Of a stretch of DNA of 64,000 bases, positions 33,956 through 47,551 are shown piece by piece (within the stretch, counting starts at the first letter, position 1; every line of letters starts with the position of its first letter). Position numbers and translations under genes: made by a program. Location: the NCBI RefSeq assembly GCF_002355475.1, contig NZ_AP014862.1:372001-436000 (forward strand), in the 5' to 3' direction. The DNA comes from Pseudomonas furukawaii. Its GTDB lineage: Bacteria > Pseudomonadota > Gammaproteobacteria > Pseudomonadales > Pseudomonadaceae. A model generated the notes under the pieces. That model saw only the letters and a list, made by a program, of their open reading frames with translations. It had not been told where the DNA came from and ran no database searches.

Positions 33956-36828
33956 TCAACCTCTTCGACCCCGCCAGCGACATCGACCTGGGCACGCCCG
34001 CCCGCGAGAGCGAGGTGCAGGTCAGCCTGAGCATCGACGGACGCGAGATCAGCGTTCCCGCCGGCACCTCGGTGATGCGTGCAGCGGCGCTGCTCGGCAC
34101 CACCATCCCCAAGCTCTGCGCCACCGACAGCCTGGAGGCCTTCGGCTCCTGCCGCATGTGCCTGGTGGAAATCGACGGCATGCGCGGCTACCCGGCCTCC
34201 TGCACCACGCCGGTGAGCGAAGGCATGGTGGTCCATACCCAGACGCCCAAGCTCGCCACCCTGCGCCGCAACGTCATGGAGCTGTACATCTCCGACCACC
34301 CGCTGGACTGCCTGACCTGTTCCGCCAACGGCAACTGCGAACTGCAGACCGTGGCCGGCCAGGTGGGCCTGCGGGAAGTGCGCTACGGCTACGACGGCGC
34401 CAACCACCTGGATGAAGAGAAGGACGTCTCCAACCCCTACTTCGACTACGACCCGAGCAAGTGCATCGTCTGCAACCGCTGCGTGCGGGCCTGCGAGGAA
34501 ACCCAGGGCACCTTCGCCCTGACCATCGAAGGGCGCGGCTTCGACTCCCGTGTGGCGGCGGCCGGTGGGGATAACTTCCTCGACTCCGAATGCGTCTCCT
34601 GCGGCGCCTGCGTGCAGGCCTGCCCCACCGCCACGCTGATGGAGAAAAGCGTGGTGGAGATGGGTCAGCCGGAGCGCAGCGTCATCACCACCTGCGCATA
34701 CTGCGGTGTGGGCTGCTCATTCCGCGCCGAGATGAAGGGCAACGAGTTGGTGCGCATGGTCCCGGACAAGAACGGCCAGGCCAACCACGGCCACTCCTGC
34801 GTCAAGGGCCGTTTCGCCTTTGGCTACGCCACCCACCCGGACCGCATCACCAAACCGATGATCCGCAAGCACATCACCGACCCCTGGCAGGAAGTCAGCT
34901 GGGACGAGGCGGTGACCTATGCGGCCAGTGAATTCCGCCGCATCCAGCTCAAGTACGGGCGCGATTCCATCGGCGGCATCACCTCCAGCCGCTGCACCAA
35001 CGAGGAGACCTACCTGGTGCAGAAGCTGGTGCGTGCCGGCTTCGGCAACAACAACGTCGACACCTGCGCCCGCGTCTGCCACTCGCCTACCGGCTACGGC
35101 CTCAAGCAGACCCTGGGCGAGTCCGCAGGGACCCAGAGCTTCGACTCGGTGATGCAGGCCGACGTCATCCTGGTGATCGGCGCCAACCCCACCGATGCCC
35201 ACCCGGTGTTCGGCTCCCAGCTCAAGCGCCGGTTGCGCCAGGGCGCCCGGCTGATCGTCATCGACCCGCGCCGCATCGACCTGGTGGATTCGCCCCATGC
35301 CCGCGCCGAGCATCACCTGGCGCTGCGTCCCGGCACCAACGTGGCCATGCTCAACGCGCTGGCCCACGTGATAGTCACCGAGGGCCTGGTGAATCAGGAC
35401 TTCGTGGACGCCCGCTGCGAGTCGGCCGACTTCGCCCGCTGGCGCGACTTCGTCGGCAAGCCGGAGAACTCCCCGGAAGCCCTGGGGCCGATCTGTGGGG
35501 TGGCGCCTGACGACATCCGCGCCGCCGCCCGGCTCTACGCCACCGGCGGCAACGCGGCCATCTACTACGGGCTCGGGGTCACCGAGCACAGCCAGGGCAG
35601 CACCGCGGTGATGGGCATCGCCAACCTTGCCATGGTCACCGGCAACATCGGCCGCGAAGGCGTCGGGGTGAACCCGCTGAGGGGCCAGAACAACGTCCAG
35701 GGCTCCTGCGACATGGGCTCCTTCCCCCATGAGCTGCCGGGCTACCGCCATGTCTCCAACGACAGCGTGCGCGCCCAGTTCGAGCAGGCCTGGGGCGTGA
35801 CCCTGCAGCCGGACCCGGGCCTGCGCATCCCCAACATGTTCGAGGCGGCCCTGGGCGGTACCTTCAAGGCGCTCTACTGCCAGGGCGAGGACATCGCCCA
35901 GAGCGATCCCAACACCCAGCATGTGACGGCCGCGCTGTCGGCCATGGAGTGCGTGGTGGTGCAGGACATCTTCCTCAACGAAACCGCCAAGTTCGCCCAC
36001 GTGTTCCTGCCGGGCAGCTCCTTCCTGGAGAAGGACGGCACCTTCACCAACGCCGAGCGGCGCATCTCCCGCGTGCGCAAGGTGATGGAGCCCCTGGGCG
36101 GCAAGGCCGACTGGGAAGCCACCCAACTGCTGGCCAACGCCCTCGGCTACAGGATGGACTACAAGCATCCGTCCGAGATCATGGACGAGATCGCCCGTCT
36201 GACGCCCACCTTCACCCGCGTCAGCTACGCCGAACTGGATCGCCACGGCAGCCTGCAGTGGCCCTGCAACGAGGCCGCGCCGGACGGCACCCCGACCATG
36301 CACATCGAGGAATTCGTGCGCGGCAAGGGGCGCTTCATGCTGACCGGCTACGTGCCCACCGAGGAGAAGGTGAACAGCCGCTACCCGCTGCTGCTGACCA
36401 CCGGGCGCATCCTCAGCCAGTACAACGTCGGCGCCCAGACCCGTCGCACCGACAACGTCGCCTGGCACGAGGAGGACCGGTTGGAAATCCACCCCACCGA
36501 CGCCGAGAGCCGGGGTATCCACGACGGCGACTGGGTAGGCGTGGGCAGCCGAGCCGGGCAGACCGTGCTGCGCGCGAAGGTCAGCGAGCGGGTGGCGCCC
36601 GGGGTGGTCTACACCACCTTCCACTTCCCCGAGTCGGGCGCCAACGTCATCACCACCGACAACTCCGACTGGGCCACCAACTGCCCGGAATACAAGGTCA
36701 CGGCAGTGGAGGTGACCAAGGTATTCCAGCCCTCCGAATGGCAGAAACGCTATCAGGCGTTCAGTGACGAGCAGCGTCGACTCCTCATGGAGCGTCGCAG
36801 GACCGAAAGAGCCGAGGTACGCCGATGA
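33952..36828 (+). CDS. fdsA: NAD-dependent formate dehydrogenase alpha (molybdenum) subunit
   Basis: A 958-residue formate dehydrogenase. The N-terminal ferredoxin domain has 2Fe-2S cysteines (CATDSLEAFGSCRMC), then a His/Cys cluster (HPLDCLTCSANGNC) and two 4Fe-4S motifs (CIVCNRCVRAC and CVSCGACVQAC). The bis-MGD domain begins CAYCGVGC, and the catalytic residue is Cys376 in CARVCHSPTG, replacing selenocysteine. It oxidises formate to carbon dioxide in the cytoplasm. Confidence 0.96.
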   Translation: MINLFDPASDIDLGTPARESEVQVSLSIDGREISVPAGTSVMRAAALLGTTIPKLCATDSLEAFGSCRMCLVEIDGMRGYPASCTTPVSEGMVVHTQTPKLATLRRNVMELYISDHPLDCLTCSANGNCELQTVAGQVGLREVRYGYDGANHLDEEKDVSNPYFDYDPSKCIVCNRCVRACEETQGTFALTIEGRGFDSRVAAAGGDNFLDSECVSCGACVQACPTATLMEKSVVEMGQPERSVITTCAYCGVGCSFRAEMKGNELVRMVPDKNGQANHGHSCVKGRFAFGYATHPDRITKPMIRKHITDPWQEVSWDEAVTYAASEFRRIQLKYGRDSIGGITSSRCTNEETYLVQKLVRAGFGNNNVDTCARVCHSPTGYGLKQTLGESAGTQSFDSVMQADVILVIGANPTDAHPVFGSQLKRRLRQGARLIVIDPRRIDLVDSPHARAEHHLALRPGTNVAMLNALAHVIVTEGLVNQDFVDARCESADFARWRDFVGKPENSPEALGPICGVAPDDIRAAARLYATGGNAAIYYGLGVTEHSQGSTAVMGIANLAMVTGNIGREGVGVNPLRGQNNVQGSCDMGSFPHELPGYRHVSNDSVRAQFEQAWGVTLQPDPGLRIPNMFEAALGGTFKALYCQGEDIAQSDPNTQHVTAALSAMECVVVQDIFLNETAKFAHVFLPGSSFLEKDGTFTNAERRISRVRKVMEPLGGKADWEATQLLANALGYRMDYKHPSEIMDEIARLTPTFTRVSYAELDRHGSLQWPCNEAAPDGTPTMHIEEFVRGKGRFMLTGYVPTEEKVNSRYPLLLTTGRILSQYNVGAQTRRTDNVAWHEEDRLEIHPTDAESRGIHDGDWVGVGSRAGQTVLRAKVSERVAPGVVYTTFHFPESGANVITTDNSDWATNCPEYKVTAVEVTKVFQPSEWQKRYQAFSDEQRRLLMERRRTERAEVRR

Positions 36829-37046
36829 GCACCGACAACCTGATCAAGATGGCCAACCAGATCGCCCAGTTCTTCGCCACCGAGCCTGACCGGGAGCAGG
36901 CGGTCAAGGGCGTGCAGCAACACCTGCAGAGCTTCTGGACACCGGCGATGCGCATCGAACTGATGGCCTGGCAGGTGGAGCACCACGGCGAATGCCTGCA
37001 TCCCCTGGTGCAGGCGGCCCTGGCGGAGCAGGGCAGGGCGGTGTAA
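36825..37046 (+). CDS. fdsD: Formate dehydrogenase delta subunit
   Basis: A 73-residue protein of the FdsD family, with the typical N-terminus STDNLIKMANQIAQFF and the block FWTPAMRIEL. It overlaps the end of fdsA by 4 bases (ATGA). FdsD is a small subunit or assembly factor of soluble NAD-dependent formate dehydrogenases. The sulfurtransferase gene fdsC/fdhD, often in this operon, is absent here. Confidence 0.9.
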   Translation: MSTDNLIKMANQIAQFFATEPDREQAVKGVQQHLQSFWTPAMRIELMAWQVEHHGECLHPLVQAALAEQGRAV

Positions 37047-37052
37047 CGCGGC

Positions 37053-37075
37053 AAGGGGCGGCGTTGCCGCCCTTT
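37053..37075. terminator. Terminator between fdsD and cdhR
   Basis: The 10-base stem AAGGGGCGGC with GCCGCCCTTT (one mismatch), loop GTT, lies 7 bases after fdsD and is suited to stop transcription from either side. Confidence 0.8.
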
Positions 37076-37165
37076 CGCGAATGAATTCGCTCCTACACGC
37101 ACATCCCGGCTGCCTTTGGCCACGCAAGCAGCACCCTGGGATGGCGCTGAGCGCAGCGATGCCCA

Positions 37166-38134
37166 TCAACCGGCGTCCTGGCCGGACTCCTGATCGGGGT
37201 GCTCGTGCCGGTCGCGGCTCGGGGTCGTAGCGAAGCGGCTGCGGTAGCAGCGCGAGAAGTAGCTGGAGGACTCGAAGCCGCAGGCCAGGGCGATCTCCAG
37301 CACCGCCATGTCGGTCTGGCGCAGCAGTTGCCGGGCCTTCTCCAGGCGCAGGCCGAGGTAGAAGCCGGTCGGCGTTTCATCGAGGTGCAGGCGGAACAGC
37401 CGCTCCAGCTGGCGTGGCGTCACGCCCACCCGCTCGGCCAGGGCCTGGGTGGTCAGGGGTGTTTCGCTGTGGCGCTCCATCTCGCCGATGACCTGCACCA
37501 GCTTCCTGTTGTGGACATTGAAGCGGCTGGCGATCTGCATCCGCTGATGGTCCTGGTGGGTGCGGATGCGTCCCAGCACGAACTGTTCCGACACTTGCAG
37601 CGCCAGGGCCTCGCCGTGCTGGCGGGCCATCAGGGTCAGCATCAGGTCGAGGCTGGCGGTGCCGCCGGCGCTGGTGATGCGGCGCCCGTCGATCTCGAAG
37701 AGCTCCTGGGTGACGCTGAGGGTCGGGTAGCGTTCGCGGAAGGCTTCGATGGCCTCCCAGTGCAGGGTCAGCCTTTGCCGCGTGAACAGCTCCGCCTCGG
37801 CCAGCACGAAGCTGCCGGTGTCGATGCCGCCCAGGCGCAGGCCATCGGCGTCAGCCCGGTTGAGCCAGTGGGACAGGCGTGGGCCGAAGCAGGCCAGCGG
37901 CTCGAATCCCGCCACCACCAGCAGGCACTCGCCCGTTGCCGGTGCGTCCAGGCCGCCCTCCACATTCAGCGACATGCCGTTGCTGCCCTGCACGGGGCCG
38001 CCGTCCAGGCTCAGCAGCCGCCAGTGGTACAAGCCGCCACGGAAACGGTTGGCTACCCGCAGGGGTTCCACCGCCGACATCAGGCCGATCATGGAGAAGC
38101 CCGGCAACAGGAGGAAGCTGAAGGTCTGGGACAT
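37166..38134 (-). CDS. cdhR: Carnitine catabolism regulator CdhR
   Basis: A 322-residue GlxA-type AraC-family regulator, a relative of GbdR. The N-terminal DJ-1-like domain begins FSFLLLPGFSMIGLMSAVEPLRVAN, and the C-terminal helix-turn-helix motifs are TTQALAERVGVTPRQLERLF and VLEIALACGFESSSYFSRCY. It is divergent from caiX-cdhCAB-hocS exactly as cdhR is in P. aeruginosa, where it activates this operon in response to carnitine. Confidence 0.92.
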   Translation of the reverse strand: MSQTFSFLLLPGFSMIGLMSAVEPLRVANRFRGGLYHWRLLSLDGGPVQGSNGMSLNVEGGLDAPATGECLLVVAGFEPLACFGPRLSHWLNRADADGLRLGGIDTGSFVLAEAELFTRQRLTLHWEAIEAFRERYPTLSVTQELFEIDGRRITSAGGTASLDLMLTLMARQHGEALALQVSEQFVLGRIRTHQDHQRMQIASRFNVHNRKLVQVIGEMERHSETPLTTQALAERVGVTPRQLERLFRLHLDETPTGFYLGLRLEKARQLLRQTDMAVLEIALACGFESSSYFSRCYRSRFATTPSRDRHEHPDQESGQDAG

Positions 38135-38357
38135 GGTGGCGATCCGTGGTGGTTCAGGGCACTAAACGCCTTGCCGTTCGCCCACGCAAGCAAGGAGGTC
38201 GCTCCAGTTCAACAAAGTGTCGCTCTGGTTCGAATCGACGCCTTCCGCACTGCGTAACGTGAGTCCCATCGGGTGTCGTGGAACCCGAACACGGGAGGAG
38301 CCGTCCCCGGCTCCTGCACAACAAGTACATGAACCGTTTGGCTGCAGGGGAGCATCA
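38135..38357. promoter_or_regulatory. Divergent cdhR-caiX promoter region
   Basis: The 223 bases between cdhR and caiX must contain the carnitine-responsive promoter of the operon. Short inverted arms such as GGGTGTCGTGGAACCC near 38274 are visible, but no site can be assigned safely. Confidence 0.45.
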
Positions 38358-39296
38358 ATGAACCGTCTCAACCTATTCGCTGGATGCTGTTTACTCGCCT
38401 TGTCCACTTCCGCCGCGCTCGCCGCCGATGACGCCAGTTGCCAGAAGATCCGTCTCGGCACCGTGGGCTGGACCGATGTGGTCGCCACCACCGCGGTCGC
38501 CTCCGAGCTGCTCGCCAGCCTCGGCTACCAGACCACCCAGACCCAGGCGTCGCAGCAGATCGTCTTCGCGGGCATCCAGAAGAAGCAGATCGATGCCTTC
38601 CTCGGCTACTGGCGGCCGCTGATGGACGACAACATCAGGCCTTTCGTCCAGAGCGGTTCGGTCAAGGTGGCTGCCACCCCCTCGCTGGCCGATGCCACGG
38701 CCATGCTCGCGGTTCCCAGCTACGCGGCGGAGCAGGGATTGCGCTCCTTCGAGGACATCGCCCGATTCAAGGACCAGCTGGACGGCAAGATCTACGGTAT
38801 CGAGCCGGGAACGGCGGCCAATACCAATATCCAGAAGATGATCGACGAGAACCGCTTCGGCCTCGGCGACTTCAAGCTGGTGGAGTCCAGCGAGGCCGGC
38901 ATGCTCTCCGCCGTCTCCCGCGCGGTGCGGAACCAGAAACCCATCATCTTCTGGGGCTGGAAACCCCATCCGATGAATATCCAGATGCCCATCACCTACC
39001 TGACCGGCAGCCAGGATCTGTTCGGCCCGGACGACGGTGCCGCCACCGTCACCAATGTCACCGCCACCGACTTCGCCCAGCGCTGCCCCAACGCCGACCG
39101 TCTGCTGGCCAACCTGCGCTTCACCAGTGAGCAGGAGGCCCAGCTGATGCAGCCGATCATGGAGCGCCAGCCTGCGGCCAAGGTCGCCCGCGAATGGCTC
39201 AAGGCCAACCCCGACGTGGTCAAGGGCTGGCTCGCCGGGGTGACCACCTTCGATGGCAGGAGCGGCATCGACAGCGCCCTCGCCTCGCTGAAGTGA
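38358..39296 (+). CDS. caiX: Carnitine substrate-binding protein CaiX
   Basis: A 312-residue periplasmic protein of the ChoX family with a signal peptide (LNLFAGCCLLALSTSAALA). Family blocks are IRLGTVGWTDVVATTAVA, DAFLGYWRPLMD, YGIEPGTAANTN and IFWGWKPHPMN. In P. aeruginosa CaiX binds carnitine and delivers it to CbcVW. It heads the cdh operon. The start at 38358 has GGGGAG upstream and gives a proper signal peptide; the frame is open further upstream. Confidence 0.92.
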   Translation: MNRLNLFAGCCLLALSTSAALAADDASCQKIRLGTVGWTDVVATTAVASELLASLGYQTTQTQASQQIVFAGIQKKQIDAFLGYWRPLMDDNIRPFVQSGSVKVAATPSLADATAMLAVPSYAAEQGLRSFEDIARFKDQLDGKIYGIEPGTAANTNIQKMIDENRFGLGDFKLVESSEAGMLSAVSRAVRNQKPIIFWGWKPHPMNIQMPITYLTGSQDLFGPDDGAATVTNVTATDFAQRCPNADRLLANLRFTSEQEAQLMQPIMERQPAAKVAREWLKANPDVVKGWLAGVTTFDGRSGIDSALASLK

Positions 39297-39369
39297 ATCA
39301 TCGCAACCTCCCCTGCGCGGGTTCGCCCGCGCAGGGTTTCCGATCGCCTCGCCTTAGGATGAATCCACC

Positions 39370-40257
39370 GTGAACCATGAAGTCATAGTCACCTGTGCCG
39401 TCACCGGCGCCGGCGATACCGTCGGCAAGCACCCCGCCATTCCCGTCACCCCCAAGGAGATCGCCGCCGCCGCCATCGAAGCCGCCAAGGCGGGCGCCAC
39501 CGTCGCCCACTGCCATGTGCGCGACCCCAGGACGGGCAAGCCCAGCCGCGACGTGGCGCTGTACCGCGAGCTGGTGGAGCGCATCCGCGAGAGCGACACC
39601 GACATCATCATCAACCTCACCGCCGGCATGGGCGGGGATCTGGAGATCGGCAAGGGCGAGCAGCCCCTGGAATTCGGCACCGGCACCGACCTGGTGGGGC
39701 CGCTGGAACGCCTGGCCCATGTGGAGGCGCTGTTGCCGGAAATCTGCACCCTGGACTGCGGCACCCTGAACTTCGGCGATGGCGACTTCATCTACGTCTC
39801 CACCCCGGCCCAGCTGCGGGCAGGCGCCAGGCGCATCACCGAGCTGGGCGTGAAGGCCGAACTGGAGATCTTCGACACCGGTCATCTCTGGTTCGCCAAG
39901 CAGATGCTCAAGGAAGGCCTGCTGGAGGACCCGCTGATCCAGATCTGCCTGGGGATTCCGTGGGGCGCTCCGGCGGATACCACCACCATGAAGGCCATGG
40001 CCGACAACCTGCCGCCCGGCGTCACCTGGGCGGGCTTCGGCATCGGCCGCATGCAGATGCCCATGGTGGCCCAGGCGATGCTGCTGGGTGGCAACGTGCG
40101 GGTCGGCCTGGAGGACAACATCTGGCTCGACCGGGGCGTGCATGCCAGCAACGGCCAATTGGTGGAACGCGCCATCGAGATCATCGAGCGCCTCGGCGGT
40201 CGCGCCCTCACCCCCGCCGAGGGCCGCGAGAAGATGAAGCTCAAGCGCCGTGGTTGA
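39370..40257 (+). CDS. cdhC: Beta-keto acid cleavage enzyme CdhC
   Basis: A 295-residue protein of the BKACE (DUF849) family. The zinc ligands are His47 and His49 in VAHCHVRDP. In carnitine catabolism CdhC cleaves 3-dehydrocarnitine with acetyl-CoA to give betainyl-CoA and acetoacetate. It lies between caiX and cdhA in the order known from P. aeruginosa. Confidence 0.94.
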   Translation: MNHEVIVTCAVTGAGDTVGKHPAIPVTPKEIAAAAIEAAKAGATVAHCHVRDPRTGKPSRDVALYRELVERIRESDTDIIINLTAGMGGDLEIGKGEQPLEFGTGTDLVGPLERLAHVEALLPEICTLDCGTLNFGDGDFIYVSTPAQLRAGARRITELGVKAELEIFDTGHLWFAKQMLKEGLLEDPLIQICLGIPWGAPADTTTMKAMADNLPPGVTWAGFGIGRMQMPMVAQAMLLGGNVRVGLEDNIWLDRGVHASNGQLVERAIEIIERLGGRALTPAEGREKMKLKRRG

Positions 40258-40359
40258 ACCCGGCCATACGACCGTAGAGAGGTAGCCCGGATGAACTCCG
40301 GGAGCGAATTCGATGCCATTTCCCGGATTGCATCCGGGCTACAGAACCAGGAGTCCAGC

Positions 40360-41325
40360 ATGTCCTTCGTCACCCGGATCAAGACCTTCGCCGCCCTCGG
40401 CAGCGGCGTCATCGGCAGCGGCTGGGTCGCCCGCGCCCTGGCCCACGGCCTCGACGTCATCGCCTGGGACCCGGCCCCCGGCGCCGAGGCGGCCTTGCGT
40501 GCGCGCATCGCCAATGCCTGGCCAGCCCTGGAGAAGCAGGGGCTCGCCCCCGGCGCCTCCCAGGATCGGCTGCGCTTCGTCGAGACCATCGAGGAATGCG
40601 TGCGCGACGCCGACTTCATCCAGGAAAGCGCGCCGGAGCGCCTCGACCTCAAGCTCGACCTGCACGCGAAGATCAGCGCGGCGGCGCGTCCCGACGTGAT
40701 CATCGGCTCCAGCACCTCGGGGCTGCTGCCCAGCGAGTTCTACGCCGACGCGGTGCATCCGGAACGCTGCGTGGTGGGGCATCCCTTCAACCCGGTGTAC
40801 CTGCTGCCGCTGGTGGAAGTGGTGGGTGGTGAAAAGACCGCGTCCGAGGCGGTGCAGGCGGCCATCGAGGTCTACACCGCGCTGGGCATGCGCCCGCTGC
40901 ATGTGCGCAAGGAGGTGCCCGGTTTCATCGCCGACCGCCTGCTGGAAGCGCTCTGGCGGGAGGCGCTGCACCTGGTCAACGACGGCGTGGCCAGCACCGG
41001 CGAGATCGACGACGCCATCCGCTTCGGCGCGGGGTTGCGCTGGTCTTTCATGGGCAGCTTCCTCACCTACACCCTGGCGGGCGGCAATGCGGGGATGCGC
41101 CACTTCATGGCCCAGTTCGGCCCGGCGCTGAAACTGCCCTGGACCTACCTGCCGGCGCCTGAGCTGACCGAAAGCCTGATCGACCGGGTGGTGGAGGGCA
41201 CCGCCGATCAGCAGGGCGAGCGCAGCATTGCCGAGCTGGAGCGCTACCGCGACGATTGCCTGCTGGCGGTGCTCGGGGCCATCAAGTCGACCAAGGCCCG
41301 CCACGGGTTCGCTTTCGCGGACTGA
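40360..41325 (+). CDS. cdhA: L-carnitine dehydrogenase CdhA
   Basis: A 321-residue NAD-dependent dehydrogenase of the 3-hydroxyacyl-CoA dehydrogenase family, which oxidises L-carnitine to 3-dehydrocarnitine. The N-terminal Rossmann motif is [11 protein letters not shown], and the family block [20 protein letters not shown] contains the catalytic histidine. The start at 40360 has an AGGAG site upstream; the frame is open to 40291. Confidence 0.94.
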   Translation: MSFVTRIKTFAALGSGVIGSGWVARALAHGLDVIAWDPAPGAEAALRARIANAWPALEKQGLAPGASQDRLRFVETIEECVRDADFIQESAPERLDLKLDLHAKISAAARPDVIIGSSTSGLLPSEFYADAVHPERCVVGHPFNPVYLLPLVEVVGGEKTASEAVQAAIEVYTALGMRPLHVRKEVPGFIADRLLEALWREALHLVNDGVASTGEIDDAIRFGAGLRWSFMGSFLTYTLAGGNAGMRHFMAQFGPALKLPWTYLPAPELTESLIDRVVEGTADQQGERSIAELERYRDDCLLAVLGAIKSTKARHGFAFAD

Positions 41326-41377
41326 TGCGGCGGGATCGACGATCGTCCTTATCACAGTTTTCCGAATGGAGCCTCGC

Positions 41378-41854
41378 ATGAGCAGCGCCCTGACCACCTA
41401 TCGCACCACCATTCCGGCCGAGTGGGTCGACTACAACGGCCACCTGCGCGATGCGTTCTACCTGCTGATCTTCAGCTACGGGACGGATGCACTGATGGAG
41501 GTGATCGGCCTCGACGAGGCGGGTCGCGCACAGACCGGCCACACCCTCTATACCCTGGAGTGCCACCTGAACTACCTGGCGGAGGTGAAGCTGGGGGCCG
41601 AGGTGGAAGTGCGCACCCAGTTGCTGGGGGCGGATGCCAAGCGCCTGCACATCCATCACAGCCTGCATTACCCCGGCCAGGCCGAAGCCCTGGCCGCCAG
41701 CGAGCAGATGCTGATGAACATCGACAGCGAAGCGGGGCGCTCGGCCCCCTTCGCCGAGGCGGTGGCCGAGCGCGTCCGTGGCGTCGTTTCCGAGCATGAC
41801 GGGCTTCCGCGGCCGGTTCATGTCGGGCGGGTAATGGCGCTACCCCGGCGTTGA
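41378..41854 (+). CDS. cdhB: Thioesterase CdhB (betainyl-CoA thioesterase)
   Basis: A 158-residue hot-dog fold thioesterase with the 4HBT block EWVDYNGHLRDAFYL. In the carnitine pathway it releases glycine betaine from betainyl-CoA. It starts at 41378 with GGAG 6 bases upstream and follows cdhA after 52 bases. Confidence 0.9.
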   Translation: MSSALTTYRTTIPAEWVDYNGHLRDAFYLLIFSYGTDALMEVIGLDEAGRAQTGHTLYTLECHLNYLAEVKLGAEVEVRTQLLGADAKRLHIHHSLHYPGQAEALAASEQMLMNIDSEAGRSAPFAEAVAERVRGVVSEHDGLPRPVHVGRVMALPRR

Positions 41855-41865
41855 GGTGGCGCGCC

Positions 41866-42831
41866 ATGTCCGCCCGCTATCCCTTGTCGCCGGCCATGGC
41901 CGAATTCGTCGTCCGTTGCCAGTCCTTCGCGGCTGCGGGGGCGGATATCGCTGCGCAGCGGGCGGCCTACGATGCGCTCTGCCACGCCTTCACGCCACCC
42001 CGGGCGCCCGGGGTCGAGTGGCGGGATCTCCGCCTGGGCTCGGTGCCGGTCCGCCTGTACAGGCCCAGGGGGACGGCGCCGGCGGCGGGCTGGCCGGTGG
42101 TGCTGTTCATTCACGGTGGCGGCTGGATGCTCGGTGGGCTCGAGTCCCATGCCTTTCTCTGCGACCACCTGGCCGCGCGGCTGCCCCTGGCCCTGGTGGC
42201 GGTGGATTACCGGCTGGCACCGGAGCATCCCTTCCCCGCGCCCCTGGAGGATTGTCTGGAGGCGTGGCGTGCGCTGGGCTCGAAGACGATGGAGCTGGCG
42301 CTGGACGGCGATCGCATGGCGGTGATGGGGGACAGCGCCGGTGGCAACCTGGCCGCCGCGCTCTGCCTGGCATTACGCGACTCGGGCGGTCCGCTGCCTT
42401 GCGCCCAGGCCCTGGTCTATCCCGCGCTCAGCGCCGAGCCGCTGTCCTCGCACCGGAACCTGGCGGATGCCCCCTTGCTCAGCGGGGAGGACCTGGCGGC
42501 CTGCATCGCCGCCTACCTTCCGACTCCGTCGACGCGTCGCTCCCCGCTGGCGTCCCCCCTGGCGGCTGCCGATCTCCGGGGGCTGCCGGATGCCTTCGTC
42601 GCGGTGGCCGAGTTCGATCCGCTGCGCGACGATGGCATCCACTACGCGCGACGGCTGCGGGCAGACGGCATACCCCTGGAGTTCCATGCCGGCGAGGGCC
42701 TGGTGCATGGCTGCTTGCGGGGGCTCGGGCAGGTCCCCGAGGTGGACCTGCTCGTCCTCCGTCTCCAGGCATGGTTCTCCCGAACCCTGCGCCTGCCGCG
42801 CGGGGTGGATCAGGTGGTGGGCAGCGCGTAG
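41866..42831 (+). CDS. hocS: Short-chain acylcarnitine hydrolase HocS
   Basis: A 321-residue alpha/beta hydrolase of the hormone-sensitive lipase group. The oxyanion motif HGGGW is at residues 83-87 and the nucleophile is Ser157 in GDSAGG; the catalytic histidine lies in GLVHGCL. It sits at the end of caiX-cdhCAB, as hocS does in P. aeruginosa, where it hydrolyses short-chain O-acylcarnitines. The start at 41866 has GAGGTGG upstream and lies 11 bases after cdhB. Its 3' end overlaps the convergent regulator gene by 22 bases. Confidence 0.88.
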   Translation: MSARYPLSPAMAEFVVRCQSFAAAGADIAAQRAAYDALCHAFTPPRAPGVEWRDLRLGSVPVRLYRPRGTAPAAGWPVVLFIHGGGWMLGGLESHAFLCDHLAARLPLALVAVDYRLAPEHPFPAPLEDCLEAWRALGSKTMELALDGDRMAVMGDSAGGNLAAALCLALRDSGGPLPCAQALVYPALSAEPLSSHRNLADAPLLSGEDLAACIAAYLPTPSTRRSPLASPLAAADLRGLPDAFVAVAEFDPLRDDGIHYARRLRADGIPLEFHAGEGLVHGCLRGLGQVPEVDLLVLRLQAWFSRTLRLPRGVDQVVGSA

Positions 42832-43442
42832 CGCCGGGCGAAGTCGATCAGGTCCACCTGGTTGCGGGTCTTCAGTTTGTCCATCAGGCGGGATTTGTAG
42901 GTGCTTACCGTCTTGTGGCTGATGAACAGCTGCTCGGCGATCTCCTTGTTGTTCTTGCCGCTGGCCAGGTTCTGCAGCACGGCCAGCTCCCGGTCCGACA
43001 GGCTGTCCAGCAACTGGTTGTCGTTTCGCTCGCCCGGCTGGTTACTGACTGGCAGGTACACGGTGCTGGGGAACAGGCTGTAGCCGGAGAGCACCGAGCG
43101 CACGGCGGAGATCAGGCTCACCGCAGGCTCCTGCTTGGACAGGTAGCCGGTGGCGCCCGCCTGCAGGCAGCGGTTGGCGTAGAGCGAAGCGGGCAGTGAG
43201 GTCAGCACCAGCAGCTTGAGGTTCGAGTCCATGGCGCTCAGTCGACCGAGGACTTCCAGTCCATCGAGTTTCGGGATGGCGATATCGAGGATGACCAGGT
43301 CGGGCCGCAGCGAGCGGGCCAGGCTCAGTCCCTCGACGCCGCTATCGGTCTCGCCGGCGACTTCGTAGTCTTCTCTTTCAAGCAATACGCGAGTCGCGAA
43401 ACGGGTCATCGACTGGTTATCGATCAGCAATACCTTACTCAT
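42810..43442 (-). CDS. LuxR/FixJ-type response regulator (RocA/EvgA-like), first copy
   Basis: A 210-residue regulator with an N-terminal receiver (phosphorylation site Asp53 in VILDIAIPKLDG) and a C-terminal LuxR helix-turn-helix (ELAVLQNLASGKNNKEIAEQ, then SHKTVSTYKSRLMDKL). It is of the BvgA/EvgA/RocA1 type. It is divergent from the hybrid sensor gene, which is its likely phosphodonor. An AAGGAG site precedes the ATG. A second, similar regulator is encoded at 48896-49531. Confidence 0.93.
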   Translation of the reverse strand: MSKVLLIDNQSMTRFATRVLLEREDYEVAGETDSGVEGLSLARSLRPDLVILDIAIPKLDGLEVLGRLSAMDSNLKLLVLTSLPASLYANRCLQAGATGYLSKQEPAVSLISAVRSVLSGYSLFPSTVYLPVSNQPGERNDNQLLDSLSDRELAVLQNLASGKNNKEIAEQLFISHKTVSTYKSRLMDKLKTRNQVDLIDFARRYALPTT

Positions 43443-43891
43443 CCAGAGGTTCTCCTTGACGAGGGTTCCCAATGAGTACGGAGGGGCACGCAAGCCCTTT
43501 GAAATATTCCGTTGGGAGCTTCGGGTTGTCGGTCAGGGTTGTCCGTTTCCATCCGGCGGGTGCGCCCCTCTTTCGGAGGCTGCCGGATCGATTCGGTTGT
43601 CGTTGGGATGCTGCTCGGAATCGAAAAGTCTTCTATCGAGCGATTCCCACTGCGTCATGCTGGCGTCCTTCGAGTGTTGAAACCTGCGTTCTCATTCGTC
43701 CGAAAGTTTCGGGTCGAAGGGGCTGCGAGCAGCGCTGGCAGTATATTCGGGGCGTTTCTTCTGATTGGCCGTTTAGGACGTTTCCTACAGGATGTGTAGG
43801 TCCTGGATGGGAAAAACCCGAGACTCAACAAGGGCCTGCGCCTTCAACTAATGTTCTGAACACCCAGCATCCATCACAGGCGATCCTTTCG
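43443..43891. other. Divergent control region between first regulator and hybrid sensor
   Basis: A 449-base region without a convincing gene, lower in GC than its surroundings. An open frame continuous with the sensor runs through it from 43472 but lacks coding character. It contains an Evg/Bvg-box-like inverted repeat at 43781-43803. Confidence 0.55.
43781..43803. promoter_or_regulatory. Evg/Bvg-box-like inverted repeat upstream of the sensor gene
   Basis: The site reads TTTCCTACA, 5 bases, then TGTAGGTCC. The half-site TTCCTACA matches the inverted repeat described for E. coli EvgA, except for the longer centre. Similar halves occur at 48798-48817, 49629-49636 and 54349-54390. Confidence 0.55.
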
Positions 43892-47544
<3,653 letters not shown>

Positions 47545-47551
<7 letters not shown>

